Shown here: positions 5,842-14,078 of the stretch, in pieces
Numbering within the stretch: the first letter of the stretch is position 1
How the letters are laid out: every line of letters begins with the position of its first letter
DNA from: Fusobacterium_C necrophorum
GTDB lineage: Bacteria > Fusobacteriota > Fusobacteriia > Fusobacteriales > Fusobacteriaceae
Reading direction: 5' to 3' (one strand)
Length of the DNA: 26,034 nt
Assembly: GCF_900104395.1 (NCBI RefSeq)
Contig: NZ_FMXX01000039.1
Program-made: the position numbers and the translations under genes
The notes under the pieces: generated by a model
Told to the model about the DNA's origin: nothing
Databases searched by the model: none
Seen by the model: the letters and a program-made list of their open reading frames with translations, nothing else

Positions 5842-6611
5842 AGCTGGACGAATTTAAGATTCATTACAAAAAATTCCACTTGCTGTGGAGAGAAGAGGAA
5901 GTAGCAAGACTGTCGAGATTTTCAGAGATTATGAAAAAGTCTCCGGTGGAATCTGCAAAATACTTGCTTGTGTCTGGGGATTGCATCGGATTTACGGATT
6001 CGTATCGTGCGGTTATCATTAGCGCCACAAATGTTGTGCAAAAAACACAAAGTCCTCTTGGGTATTATTCCCCAGACTTGTTATCTTTGTTGAAAAAAGC
6101 TCAAGAAGTCGCTTTGTTGGAAGATTATACTTTAGCAATTCGGGTAAAAGAAGAGGTACATGTATTCGCTCCTGTCCTGAATCAAGTGCCGGACATTGCC
6201 CGATTGGATAAACTGATACCCGCAGATGCAGAAAGAATATCCTTTTTCACTGATATTTTCAAAGAAATGCCTTTAACAGATGTCCTGTCGTGGGAAGCTA
6301 TTTGTACGACATTCAAGCCTTTAGGTTTACATGTTATGTGCCCTCGATTCTATTTTACGCCTGAGGGAATTTCTGTAAAAGCGGATCTAGGGAAATCACG
6401 TTTAGAAATGATGTTCCCAATCCCGCTGGAAATGGAATGCGAAAAAGTATTGAATCCAAATTTTATTGATTTGTGGTTAAAAGCTACAGCGAAAGAAAAA
6501 GTAGTAGCGACTTTACTTTATACGAGTAAAGAAAGTAGTGCAGTTTGTTTTGAAATGCCGAATTTAAAATACATTATTATGCCAATATCGTGGCGAAAAG
6601 GAGGAAAATAA
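5838..6611 (+). CDS. Probable phage DNA sliding clamp (beta-clamp-like)
   Basis: A 257-residue protein that looks like a shortened DNA polymerase processivity clamp. The order of diagnostic segments follows bacterial DnaN: a strand then GFTDSYRAVII (51-61), like the clamp TDgyRla motif; VPDIARLDKLIP (117-128), like fPdy-x-x-liP; NPNFIDLWLKA (207-217), like the helix of the last domain; and a C-terminal LKYIIMPI (243-250), like the YLIMPvr ending. The first clamp domain appears reduced, giving two domains' worth of chain, close to T4 gp45 in length. It overlaps the previous gene by ATGA and opens the replication block that includes a family A polymerase. The assignment is by motif reading; a structural search would settle it. 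Confidence 0.6.
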   Translation: MKLDEFKIHYKKFHLLWREEEVARLSRFSEIMKKSPVESAKYLLVSGDCIGFTDSYRAVIISATNVVQKTQSPLGYYSPDLLSLLKKAQEVALLEDYTLAIRVKEEVHVFAPVLNQVPDIARLDKLIPADAERISFFTDIFKEMPLTDVLSWEAICTTFKPLGLHVMCPRFYFTPEGISVKADLGKSRLEMMFPIPLEMECEKVLNPNFIDLWLKATAKEKVVATLLYTSKESSAVCFEMPNLKYIIMPISWRKGGK

Positions 6612-6612
6612 T

Positions 6613-7068
6613 ATGGTAAAAGTAGAATTTCACGGATCTGTGGAAGAGGTAAAAAATGAAATGGTGGAATTTGTGGGAAGTTGGCAAGCACCCGTTGAGG
6701 ATGCGGAGTTTATTTCTAGGGCAGTGGGCGATATACCCGTCGTAGAGGAGCCTAAAAAAACGACAATAGAGTCTGTGAAAGATGAAGCTCCAACGGGAAA
6801 TTGGACAACTTGCGATTGTAAAGAAGTACCAAAAACAGAGGCTCCGGCACCCGCAGCTCCTGTCGTACCGACTGTACCGGTTGCGCCAGCGACAGAATAC
6901 ACTTTTGCAGACATTCAAAGAATTGCGGCTCCGCTCGTACATCAAGGAAAATCCGCAGAACTAATTAATGCTCTTGGAAATTTCGGTGTAAAGGCAATTA
7001 CCGAGTTACAACAAGACCAGTTCGGAGCGTTTATCCTAGAATTAAAGAACCTAGGAGCTGATGTCTAA
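6613..7068 (+). CDS. Phage replication-module protein with a Pro/Ala linker
   Basis: A 151-residue protein of unknown function. Residues 1-75 are acidic. Residues about 82-98 form a low-complexity Ala/Pro linker (APAPAAPVVPTVPVAPA). Residues 99-151 form a compact helical domain (YTFADIQRIAAPLVHQGK, then LINALGNFGVKAITELQQDQ and FGAFILELKNLGADV) that recurs next to DUF2800 and DUF2815 genes in Firmicute phages. It begins just after the clamp-like gene and overlaps the nuclease gene by one base (TAATG). The C-terminal domain may bind DNA or a replication partner. Confidence 0.7.
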   Translation: MVKVEFHGSVEEVKNEMVEFVGSWQAPVEDAEFISRAVGDIPVVEEPKKTTIESVKDEAPTGNWTTCDCKEVPKTEAPAPAAPVVPTVPVAPATEYTFADIQRIAAPLVHQGKSAELINALGNFGVKAITELQQDQFGAFILELKNLGADV

Positions 7069-8237
7069 TGGCACATGCTCTATTAGGTCCGTCCAGTGCG
7101 TCACGGTGGATGGCTTGCCCACCATCCGTGAATTTAACAAAAGACATGCCGGATACGACAAGCGAGTATGCGGCAGAAGGAAGTTTGGCACACGAAATAG
7201 CTGAACTCAAGTTGAAGAAAAAAATCGTGGATCCGGGAATGTCCGCCCGGAAGTTTAATGCCGAAATGAAAAAATTAAAAGGACGGGAGCTGTATCAGGA
7301 AGAAATGCAGGAATTTACGGACATCTATGTGGATTTTATCCAAGAACAAATGTGCGCCTGCGAGAATACACCGTATGTAGCTGTGGAACAGAAAGTAGAT
7401 TTTTCACAGTATGTTCCGCAGGGCTTTGGAACGGCGGATTGTATTCTCATATCCGGAGATATGATCCATATCATAGACTTTAAATACGGAAGGGGTGTGG
7501 TCGTGGATGCGGAAGAGAATCCACAAATGTTGCTGTACACTCTGGGGGCTTATTTGGCCTACAATTTCTTGTATGACATCAAGCGTATTCAGATGTCGAT
7601 TGTACAGCCTAGGGTGTCCCATTTCTCGTCATGGGAATGCGACGTGGACTATTTACTATCCTTTGCCGAGAAAGCCAAGGAAAAGGCCCTCATGGCGTCA
7701 GAGGGGCAAGGGGAATTTCAAGCGGGAAAACATTGTAAGTTCTGCAAAGCAAAAACGACTTGCAGGACACGGGCGGAAGAAAACTTGGAACTCGAGGGTT
7801 GGCAGTATGCATTGCCGCCACTTTTAAAAACGCATGAAGTCGGGCATATTCTAAAAAAGGCTGAGGATTTAGCCGCTTGGGCAAAGGAGCTCAAGGAGTG
7901 GGCTTTGTCGGAGTGCTTGAACGGGAATGAGATTCCGGGTTGGAAAGCAGTGCACGGCAGAGGAAGCAGGAGTTTCACGAATACAGATGAGGCTGTAAAG
8001 GTATTGGTAGAAAAAGGGATTGCAGAAGAGTTACTGTATGAACGCAAGTATTTAACTCTCGCACAGATGGAAAAAGTAATTGGGAAAAAGGATTTTCAGG
8101 AAATGGTAGGCGATTACATTGAAATGAAGCAAGGTTCGCCAACTCTTGTTGTAGAAAGCGATAAAAGACAGGCGATTACGAATCGAATTAAAGCAGAAGA
8201 GGAATTTAGCGCAGTTGAGGATATCGATAATTTATAA
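7068..8237 (+). CDS. DUF2800 protein: Cas4-like PD-(D/E)XK nuclease with iron-sulfur cysteines
   Basis: A 389-residue phage protein of the DUF2800 family. The nuclease core is visible: GTADCILI (Asp124), IIDFKYG (Asp137 and Lys139, the D-x-K of the PD-(D/E)XK fold) and ENPQMLLYTLG (Gln153, Tyr157). Four cysteines, Cys17 and Cys223, Cys226, Cys232 (HCKFCKAKTTC), have the one-plus-three spacing that holds a 4Fe-4S cluster in Cas4 and AddB. It is always next to the SSB gene in related phages, suggesting recombination or end processing together. The C-terminal 150 residues (helical, then VHGRGSRSF) are specific to the family. Start ATG overlaps the previous stop. Confidence 0.88.
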   Translation: MAHALLGPSSASRWMACPPSVNLTKDMPDTTSEYAAEGSLAHEIAELKLKKKIVDPGMSARKFNAEMKKLKGRELYQEEMQEFTDIYVDFIQEQMCACENTPYVAVEQKVDFSQYVPQGFGTADCILISGDMIHIIDFKYGRGVVVDAEENPQMLLYTLGAYLAYNFLYDIKRIQMSIVQPRVSHFSSWECDVDYLLSFAEKAKEKALMASEGQGEFQAGKHCKFCKAKTTCRTRAEENLELEGWQYALPPLLKTHEVGHILKKAEDLAAWAKELKEWALSECLNGNEIPGWKAVHGRGSRSFTNTDEAVKVLVEKGIAEELLYERKYLTLAQMEKVIGKKDFQEMVGDYIEMKQGSPTLVVESDKRQAITNRIKAEEEFSAVEDIDNL

Positions 8238-8259
8238 GTATAAAGGAGATGATGTATTT

Positions 8260-8838
8260 ATGGCAAATGAGACTAGAATTATGACAGGAAAAGTGAGATT
8301 AAGTTATGTGCATTTATTTAAACCGTACGCAGCGAATGCGGGGCAGGAAGAAAAGTACAGTTGTACAATCTTAGTCCCTAAGCACGATGTGGTGACAAAG
8401 GCGAAAATCGATGCGGCCATTAACGCTGCTATCGAAAAAGGTGTGACAGGGTGTTGGGCAGGAGCCAAACCTCCAAGACCGGCAACACCGATTTATGACG
8501 GGGATTCAGTAAGACCGTCTGACGGAGCAGAATTTGGACTGGAATGCAAAGGGCATTGGGTGTTCACAGCAAGTGCGAAGACAGAATTTGCTCCCGGTGT
8601 GGTAGATGTAAGAGCCCAACCGATTCTGAACCAATCGGAGATTTATTCTGGAATTTACGCGAGGGTATCCGTGACATTCTTTGCGTACTCGGTAAACGGA
8701 AAGAAGGGAATCGGGGCAGGATTGAACAATGTGCAAAAGTTGGCAGACGGAGAACCTTTAGCGGCATCTGCAATTCGGGCAGAGGACGAGTTCGATGCAG
8801 TACAAATTGACCCGTTGACTGGGGAACCTATTTTATAG
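8260..8838 (+). CDS. Single-stranded DNA-binding protein (DUF2815, Enc34 type)
   Basis: A 192-residue protein matching the DUF2815 family, whose Enc34 phage member is an OB-fold ssDNA-binding protein. Recognisable segments are GKVRLSYVHLFKPYAA (N-terminal strand), KYSCTILVPKHD, then PIYDGDS, GHWVFTASAKTEF, IYSGIYARVSVTFFAY and GIGAGLNNVQKLADGEPL; the last is highly typical. It ends in an acidic tail, as in other phage SSBs, where the tail contacts partners. The start is ATG 8260 after AAGGAGATG; in-frame codons upstream would overlap the nuclease gene. It works with the polymerase and the DUF2800 nuclease. Confidence 0.9.
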   Translation: MANETRIMTGKVRLSYVHLFKPYAANAGQEEKYSCTILVPKHDVVTKAKIDAAINAAIEKGVTGCWAGAKPPRPATPIYDGDSVRPSDGAEFGLECKGHWVFTASAKTEFAPGVVDVRAQPILNQSEIYSGIYARVSVTFFAYSVNGKKGIGAGLNNVQKLADGEPLAASAIRAEDEFDAVQIDPLTGEPIL

Positions 8839-8840
8839 AG

Positions 8841-8864
8841 GAAGGGCAGTACAAACTGCCTTTT
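8841..8864 (+). other. Hairpin between the SSB and polymerase genes
   Basis: GGCAGT (8845-8850), loop ACAA, ACTGCC (8855-8860), extended by weaker outer pairs, followed by TTTTCTC. It looks like a weak terminator or attenuator inside the operon. It could lower polymerase expression relative to SSB. Confidence 0.6.
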
Positions 8865-8883
8865 CTCATCAAAGGAGGAAGGG

Positions 8884-10854
8884 ATGAACACACTAAGCAT
8901 AGATATAGAGACATACAGCTCTATCGACATTAAAAAAGCAGGAGCTTACAAGTATGCCCAAAGTGATGATTTTGAAATTCTCTTATTTGCCTACAGTTTC
9001 AACCATCAAGCCGTACAGATTATAGATTTGAAATCAGGAGAGTCTATTCCGGAAAATGTGTTATTTGCCTTGCAAGACAGAAACTGCGTTAAATATGCTT
9101 ATAACGCAGCGTTCGAGTGGTGGTGCTTGAATCAAGCGGGAATTGATACACCACTGGACCAATGGCGGTGTACGATGGTTCATGGGTTGTACTGCGGATA
9201 TACGGTAGGATTAGGGGCTACAGGGGCAGCGATAGGACTGCCACAGGATAAGAGGAAGCTTGCAACCGGAACGGCTTTGATTCGATATTTCTGTGTGCCT
9301 TGTAAACCAACGAAGTCCAACGGGAATCGTACCCGGAACCTGCCACACCATGCACCGGAAAAATGGGAATTATTCAAAGAATACTGTCTGCAAGACGTTG
9401 TGACAGAAATGGCAATCGCGGACCGGTTATTATTCTATCCGGTTCCGGAAAAAGAGTGGATGTTATGGAGATACGATGTGGCTATGAATGCTTTTGGAGT
9501 AAAGATTGACAGACGATTAGTCGAGGGAGCTTTAGCGATTGATGCTGAAGTACGACAAGAACTAATGTCGGAAGCGATGAGAATTACCGGGCTGAACAAC
9601 CCGAATTCTTCCAAGCAATTGATGGAATGGTTGGAGAAAGAGGGAACGGAAGTGGAAAACTTGCAAAAAGGAACGGTCTCACAACTGGTTGGAGACTTGG
9701 AAGACGGAGATGTGAAGAGGGTATTAGAGATCCGGCAAGAACTCTCCAAGACTTCGATTAAGAAATACCAAGCCATGCAGGAAGCTGCAGGAGTGGATGA
9801 CCGGATAAGAGGAGTCTCTTTCTTTTACGGAGCCAATCGTACGGGGCGATACGCTGGCAGACTTGTTCAATTGCAAAACTTGCCTCGTAACTACTTAGAA
9901 ACCTTAGATGTTGCGAGAGAATTTACAAGGCAGGGAAATGGACAAGCTCTAAGCATGTTATACGGGAATGTCCCGGACACACTATCTCAGCTTATCCGGA
10001 CGGCCTTTATCCCAAGCGAAGGGCATCAGTTTGTGGTATCCGACTTTTCCGCTATTGAAGCTAGAGTGATTGCTTGGTTAGCCGGGGAAGAATGGCGGAT
10101 GGAAGTATTCAAGACCCATGGGAAAATTTATGAGGCATCCGCATCGCAAATGTTCGGAGTACCTCTTAACACAATCGTGAAAGGACATGAGAATTATGCT
10201 CTCAGAGCTAAGGGGAAGGTTGCCGAATTAGCTCTCGGGTATCAAGGGAGCGTCGGAGCTTTAATCGCTATGGGAGCGGATAAGATGGGATTAACTGAGC
10301 ATGAAATGAAAGATATTGTGTCGAGGTGGCGGAACACTTCCAAACGGATTGTAGAGCTCTGGTACGCTTTGGAAAATGCGGCTGTGGACGTACTTACGAC
10401 AGGGCAGAAACAAACGGTGAAATGCGTGACTTTGGCGATGGAATTCGATGTTACCTTTATGCAAGAGTTTTTAACGATACTATTGCCGTCCGGTCGTAAG
10501 TTATTTTACCCAAAGCCGCATTTGCGAGAGAACCAGTTTGGCTCTATGCAGATGCATTACAAAGGTATCAATCAAACATCAAAGAAATGGGAGATTATAC
10601 CCACTTATGGCGGAAAACTAACGGAAAATATCGTACAAGCTATTGCAAGAGATTGTTTGACAGAAACTCTACTTCGAGTGAAGCAGAAAGGGTGGCAAGT
10701 CGTGTTTCATGTGCACGATGAGATTATCCTTGACGCTCCAAAGTTTGTTTCTTTAGAAGATGTAGAAAGAGTCATGGGAGAACCGATACCGTGGGCTCCG
10801 GGGCTGATATTAAAAGCTGCAGGGTTTGTCAGCGACTATTATATGAAAGATTAG
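8884..10854 (+). CDS. Family A DNA polymerase (phage type) with 3'-5' exonuclease domain
   Basis: A 656-residue replicative DNA polymerase. Exonuclease domain (about 1-185): Asp7 and Glu9 in SIDIETYSS, NAAFEWWCL for exo II, and EYCLQDVVTEM (Asp about 171) for exo III. Polymerase domain: palm motif A VVSDFSAIEARVIAWLAGE (Asp about 387), finger motif B RAKGKVAELALGYQG (about 439-453) and motif C HVHDEIILDAP (about 609-619) with its catalytic Asp. There is no 5'-3' nuclease domain, the usual form in siphophages. It is complete, with ribosome site AAGGAGGAAGG. It follows the SSB gene, and the clamp-like protein at 5838 is a possible processivity partner. Confidence 0.95.
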   Translation: MNTLSIDIETYSSIDIKKAGAYKYAQSDDFEILLFAYSFNHQAVQIIDLKSGESIPENVLFALQDRNCVKYAYNAAFEWWCLNQAGIDTPLDQWRCTMVHGLYCGYTVGLGATGAAIGLPQDKRKLATGTALIRYFCVPCKPTKSNGNRTRNLPHHAPEKWELFKEYCLQDVVTEMAIADRLLFYPVPEKEWMLWRYDVAMNAFGVKIDRRLVEGALAIDAEVRQELMSEAMRITGLNNPNSSKQLMEWLEKEGTEVENLQKGTVSQLVGDLEDGDVKRVLEIRQELSKTSIKKYQAMQEAAGVDDRIRGVSFFYGANRTGRYAGRLVQLQNLPRNYLETLDVAREFTRQGNGQALSMLYGNVPDTLSQLIRTAFIPSEGHQFVVSDFSAIEARVIAWLAGEEWRMEVFKTHGKIYEASASQMFGVPLNTIVKGHENYALRAKGKVAELALGYQGSVGALIAMGADKMGLTEHEMKDIVSRWRNTSKRIVELWYALENAAVDVLTTGQKQTVKCVTLAMEFDVTFMQEFLTILLPSGRKLFYPKPHLRENQFGSMQMHYKGINQTSKKWEIIPTYGGKLTENIVQAIARDCLTETLLRVKQKGWQVVFHVHDEIILDAPKFVSLEDVERVMGEPIPWAPGLILKAAGFVSDYYMKD

Positions 10855-10863
10855 GGAGGAATT

Positions 10864-11136
10864 ATGGTAAAAACATTTATTGATTCTCGAGGTTTTGAGA
10901 GATATGAAAGTTCTAAACGTCTTGTATATAATCCTGAACTTTTTGAAAATCACGGAACTCCTTGGAGTAGAGAAGACCTCATCGACATGATTGGGTATAG
11001 ACAAACAATGAAATGGGAAGACATTGCTCTTATGTTAGGGATAACTCCAGGGACTTGTATAAGCAAAATGCGGGATTTAAAGAAACAAGGACGATACGAT
11101 TTCTATTTGAAAAAGTTTAAAGAGGTATCACTATGA
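10864..11136 (+). CDS. Small HTH/SANT-like protein
   Basis: A 90-residue protein. The second half, WSREDLIDMIGYRQTMKWED followed by IALMLGITPGTCISKMRDLK, has the pattern of a Myb/SANT-like or GcrA-like helix-turn-helix, with W-x-x-E-D near the first helix and KWEDIALMLG in the second. The N-terminal 30 residues are polar (RGFERYESSKRLVYNPEL). Such proteins sit between polymerase and VapE genes in many Firmicute phages; no function is established here. It overlaps the next small gene by ATGA. Confidence 0.7.
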   Translation: MVKTFIDSRGFERYESSKRLVYNPELFENHGTPWSREDLIDMIGYRQTMKWEDIALMLGITPGTCISKMRDLKKQGRYDFYLKKFKEVSL

Positions 11137-11303
11137 GACGAGCAAAACCAAAAACGAAAAGAGAGATAAAACACAATGAAAAACGAGAAGTACAAGCGCA
11201 TAAGAAGCCCGCTCAAGAAGAAACCAACTCTATTTTCAAAGCAATCATGTCTTGTGATTATACGGTAGCGTTAAGTCACCTAAATAAATTACTAACACTT
11301 TAA
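11133..11303 (+). CDS. Small basic protein
   Basis: A 56-residue ORF starting at ATG 11133, overlapping the previous stop by four bases (ATGA), which suggests translational coupling. The first 28 residues are strongly basic (MRRAKPKTKREIKHNEKREV); the rest is a short amphipathic helix (SIFKAIMSCDYTVALSHL). It may contact nucleic acid. No family was recognised. Confidence 0.5.
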   Translation: MRRAKPKTKREIKHNEKREVQAHKKPAQEETNSIFKAIMSCDYTVALSHLNKLLTL

Positions 11304-11325
11304 GAGAAGGGGGGGGCGACCTCAA

Positions 11326-13791
11326 ATGCAATACTCGAGAACAATCACTATTTCTACTGCGAACAACCGATACTCCGAGCAGTGGACCGCGGTAGAAATG
11401 ACATGGACTGCATTCGTAGAAAAGCTCGGGAAGCCAATTGTGACTGCAGAGAGCTACGAAGAGTACATGACCTACAAAAAGAAAAAGCAAGACCAAATCA
11501 AAGACGTAGGAGGATTCGTCGGTGGGGCTTTGGCAAGCTCTCTCCGCCGAAACTCAACGATACGAACACGTAGTATCGTAACCCTAGACTTAGATAATCT
11601 AGTCTATCAAGATGACGAGAAAATACTGAAAATACTACATAGCCTAAACTGTTCGTTCGTGGTCTACAGCACACGAAAGCACAGTAAAGTAAAACCCAGA
11701 CTTCGAATCATATTCCCACTTGCTGCCGATGTGTCTGCGGATGAATATGAGCCTATTGCCCGGAAGCTTGCTAGTTTTATTGGTATGTTGTACTGTGACC
11801 CTACTACCTTCCAACCTGTCCGTTTAATGTATTGGCCAAGCCATTCGAAAGACAGTGACTATGTCTATGAATACGCAGATAAAGGATTGATAGACGGAAA
11901 AGCTATCTTGAATATGTACGAGAATTGGCAAGACGTGAGACAGTGGCCGGAGGTTCCGGGAACCGCAAAGCTTCACGAGAACATGGCAAAGAAACAAGAA
12001 AATCCTCTAGAGAAAGAAGGTATTGTGGGAGCTTTCTGCAGAAGATACAACATCTTAGAAGCGATAGAAGAGTTCCTACCGGGAGTGTATGAGCCTTGCG
12101 ACACAGAGGGGCGACTGACCTTCGTTGGTGGGAGTACGACAGCAGGAGCGGTACTCTACGAAGACGGTCTGTTCCTCTACTCGCATCATGCGACGGACCC
12201 TTGCAGTCAGAAGCTCGTGAACGCTTTTGACCTAGTGCGGCTGCATAAGTTCGGACATAAAGACGATACCGCAGAAGAGGGAACTCCGGTGGGGCGATTG
12301 CCCTCATATCTAGCAATGAAGGAGTTTATTGCTCGTAATACATCAATTCCGAAAGAATTGTTAAAAGAGAGACAGGAAAAAGCCATTCAGGAGTTTTCTT
12401 TGGCACCGCTACCGGAAGGAAGTGCAGAAGAAGTTCTGGAAGGAGAAGTCGTGGAAGAAGATGATGCTTGGAAGGATCAGCTGGAATTTGATGCGAACGG
12501 CTGGCCAGTGAAGACGACCACGAATATCCTGTTAATTTTGCGAAACGACCCTCTCTTACGTGGAAAAATTTTTATCGATGAGTTTTCCTCTTATATGTTA
12601 GTCAGAAGAGGGCTTCCTTGGGATACTCGATTTACAGGCGAAGATAGGCTGTGGACTGACTTCGATGATGCAGGACTTCGAGCCTACTTCGAAAGTGCTT
12701 ATCGAATCGTTGCGGTCAATAAGATCATTGATGGGGTCAACTTAATCGCGGAGGAGAATAAAGAAAATAAAGTGGCCATGAGACTGCAGAGAACTTCGTG
12801 GGACGGGATAGAAAGATTAGAAACACTGTTTATCGACTACCTAGGATGTGAGGATAATATTTATACAAGAGAAGTTGCGAAAAAATCGTTAGTAGCAGCA
12901 GTCCGAAGAGCCATAAACGGCGGGGGAAAATTCGACTACATGACGATTATTATAGGTCCTCAAGGAGTGGGGAAAAGTACTTTTTTAGCAATTCTTGGAA
13001 TGGATTGGTTCAACGACAGTATCACAAAAATTGAAGGCGGAAAAGAGGCCTGTGAGTTGATACAAGGAAGTTGGATTGTAGAGTTAGGAGAACTTGCAGG
13101 AATGCGGAAATCTGACATTGACACGATGAAAAACTTTGTCAGTAGACAGGATGACATCTTTCGAGCTTCTTTCGGGCGGAGAGCTCAAAAATACCCGAGA
13201 CGGTGCGTATTCTTTGGGACCGCGAACGATTATAACTTCTTACGAGACGAGACCGGGAATCGAAGATTTTGGCCTATAGATTGTTTCATCTATGAGCGCA
13301 AAAAATCGATTTTCACAGACTTGCGAAAAGAGTTAGAACAGATATGGGCGGAGGCTTGCGAGATCGCAAAAGAGGAATCCTTTAGTTTGGAGTTAAGCGA
13401 GAAAGCGAAAGAAATTGCAGAGCAGGAGCAAGAAGCACACAAAGAGGATAATGTTCAAAAAGGAATTATCTTAGATTACCTAGAGAAGAAGTTGCCGAAG
13501 TCTTGGAATACTTGGGATGTATATATGAGAAGAAATTATCTAAACGAATACGAGGAACAAGTCAAACTGTACCCGGAACTATTCCAACGTGAAAAAGTCT
13601 GTATTTTGGAAATATGGGAAGAGGCTCTCGGTCAAGATAAACGATTCCTGAAACCTTATGACAGTAAAAACATATCGTCAGTCTTATCAAGTCTCAAAAA
13701 CTGGGAAAGAATTAAGACAAATGCAAGGTTTGGGAGATACGGAACACAAAAAGGATTCCGAAGAAAAGTGTCAACCGACAGTGTCAACTGA
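11326..13791 (+). CDS. Primase-helicase: PrimPol-like domain plus VapE/D5-type ATPase
   Basis: An 821-residue replication initiator. Residues about 60-200 look like an archaeo-eukaryotic primase domain: TLDLDN (acidic pair), STRKHSKVKPRLRIIFPL and the FQPVRLMYWPS block. Residues about 470-700 are a VapE-family superfamily 3-like ATPase: Walker A GPQGVGKST (about 544-552), IVELGEL (Walker B region), FRASFGRRAQKYPRRCVFFG and DETGNRRFWPI. It would prime and unwind at the origin. The ribosome site is a G-rich AAGGGGGGGG. The last codons (STDSVN) encode the first two copies of the TGTCAAC repeat, linking this gene to the putative origin. Confidence 0.9.
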   Translation: MQYSRTITISTANNRYSEQWTAVEMTWTAFVEKLGKPIVTAESYEEYMTYKKKKQDQIKDVGGFVGGALASSLRRNSTIRTRSIVTLDLDNLVYQDDEKILKILHSLNCSFVVYSTRKHSKVKPRLRIIFPLAADVSADEYEPIARKLASFIGMLYCDPTTFQPVRLMYWPSHSKDSDYVYEYADKGLIDGKAILNMYENWQDVRQWPEVPGTAKLHENMAKKQENPLEKEGIVGAFCRRYNILEAIEEFLPGVYEPCDTEGRLTFVGGSTTAGAVLYEDGLFLYSHHATDPCSQKLVNAFDLVRLHKFGHKDDTAEEGTPVGRLPSYLAMKEFIARNTSIPKELLKERQEKAIQEFSLAPLPEGSAEEVLEGEVVEEDDAWKDQLEFDANGWPVKTTTNILLILRNDPLLRGKIFIDEFSSYMLVRRGLPWDTRFTGEDRLWTDFDDAGLRAYFESAYRIVAVNKIIDGVNLIAEENKENKVAMRLQRTSWDGIERLETLFIDYLGCEDNIYTREVAKKSLVAAVRRAINGGGKFDYMTIIIGPQGVGKSTFLAILGMDWFNDSITKIEGGKEACELIQGSWIVELGELAGMRKSDIDTMKNFVSRQDDIFRASFGRRAQKYPRRCVFFGTANDYNFLRDETGNRRFWPIDCFIYERKKSIFTDLRKELEQIWAEACEIAKEESFSLELSEKAKEIAEQEQEAHKEDNVQKGIILDYLEKKLPKSWNTWDVYMRRNYLNEYEEQVKLYPELFQREKVCILEIWEEALGQDKRFLKPYDSKNISSVLSSLKNWERIKTNARFGRYGTQKGFRRKVSTDSVN

Positions 13792-13947
13792 GGCTAAAAA
13801 ATGTCAACTTAATACCGAAATTGTCAACCATATATTCTATATATGTCAACTATGAAAATCAGTGAGTTGACATCGAGTTGACGGTTTCGGTTGACGTGAA
13901 AAGTATTAGTATTATTGTATTATTATTATATTGTCAACTATGTCAAC
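13769..13947. repeat. Iteron-like array of TGTCAAC heptamers (possible replication origin)
   Basis: Ten copies of the GTCAAC core occur in 179 bases. Forward copies start at 13769, 13782, 13802, 13822, 13844, 13932 and 13941; inverted copies (GTTGACA or GTTGACG) start at 13866, 13877 and 13890. The first two are inside the end of the VapE gene. Spacings cluster near 11, 13 and 20-22 bases, roughly whole or double helical turns. An AT-rich stretch follows. Iterons beside an initiator gene are the usual form of phage and plasmid origins; the origin role is inference. Confidence 0.7.
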
Positions 13948-14026
13948 TATAAATCTATATAGAGATATATAAAATAAGAAAAATAAGGTATAAATATTTC
14001 TTAAATTTCTTATTTTTAATACCCTC
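13897..14026. other. AT-rich stretch, possible DNA unwinding element
   Basis: Nearly all A and T, with runs such as ATTAGTATTATTGTATTA, two of the TGTCAAC copies and self-complementary segments (AAAAATAAG near 13979-13989, CTTATTTTT near 14009-14017). No ORF of note. It follows the iteron-like array and precedes the alternating CG element at 14027-14044. This is the main non-coding gap in the replication block (13792-14078). Confidence 0.5.
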
Positions 14027-14044
14027 TATACGCGTACGCGCGCG
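14027..14044. other. 18-bp alternating pyrimidine-purine tract (TATACGCGTACGCGCGCG)
   Basis: Eighteen bases alternate strictly, the last 14 almost all C-G, within a very AT-rich region. Such tracts favour left-handed DNA and contain a perfect CGCGTACGCG palindrome. It could be a protein site of the origin, or a structural stop next to the unwinding region. Seen directly; function unknown. Confidence 0.6.
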
Positions 14045-14078
14045 AGATGACATTTTAGATTTTTAAGGAGATTTGAAA

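Noticed and set aside
6577..6945. Minus-strand 122-aa ORF opposite the Pro/Ala-linker gene
   Set aside because: Arises from the repetitive Ala/Pro codons on the other strand; cysteine- and arginine-rich noise.
7404..7622. Overlapping ORFs on other frames of the DUF2800, SSB, primase and portal genes
   Set aside because: No ribosome sites and no protein-like composition; the frames they overlap are clearly coding.
13769..13947. CRISPR array
   Set aside because: Repeats are only 7 bases, in both orientations, with irregular short spacing and no cas genes.
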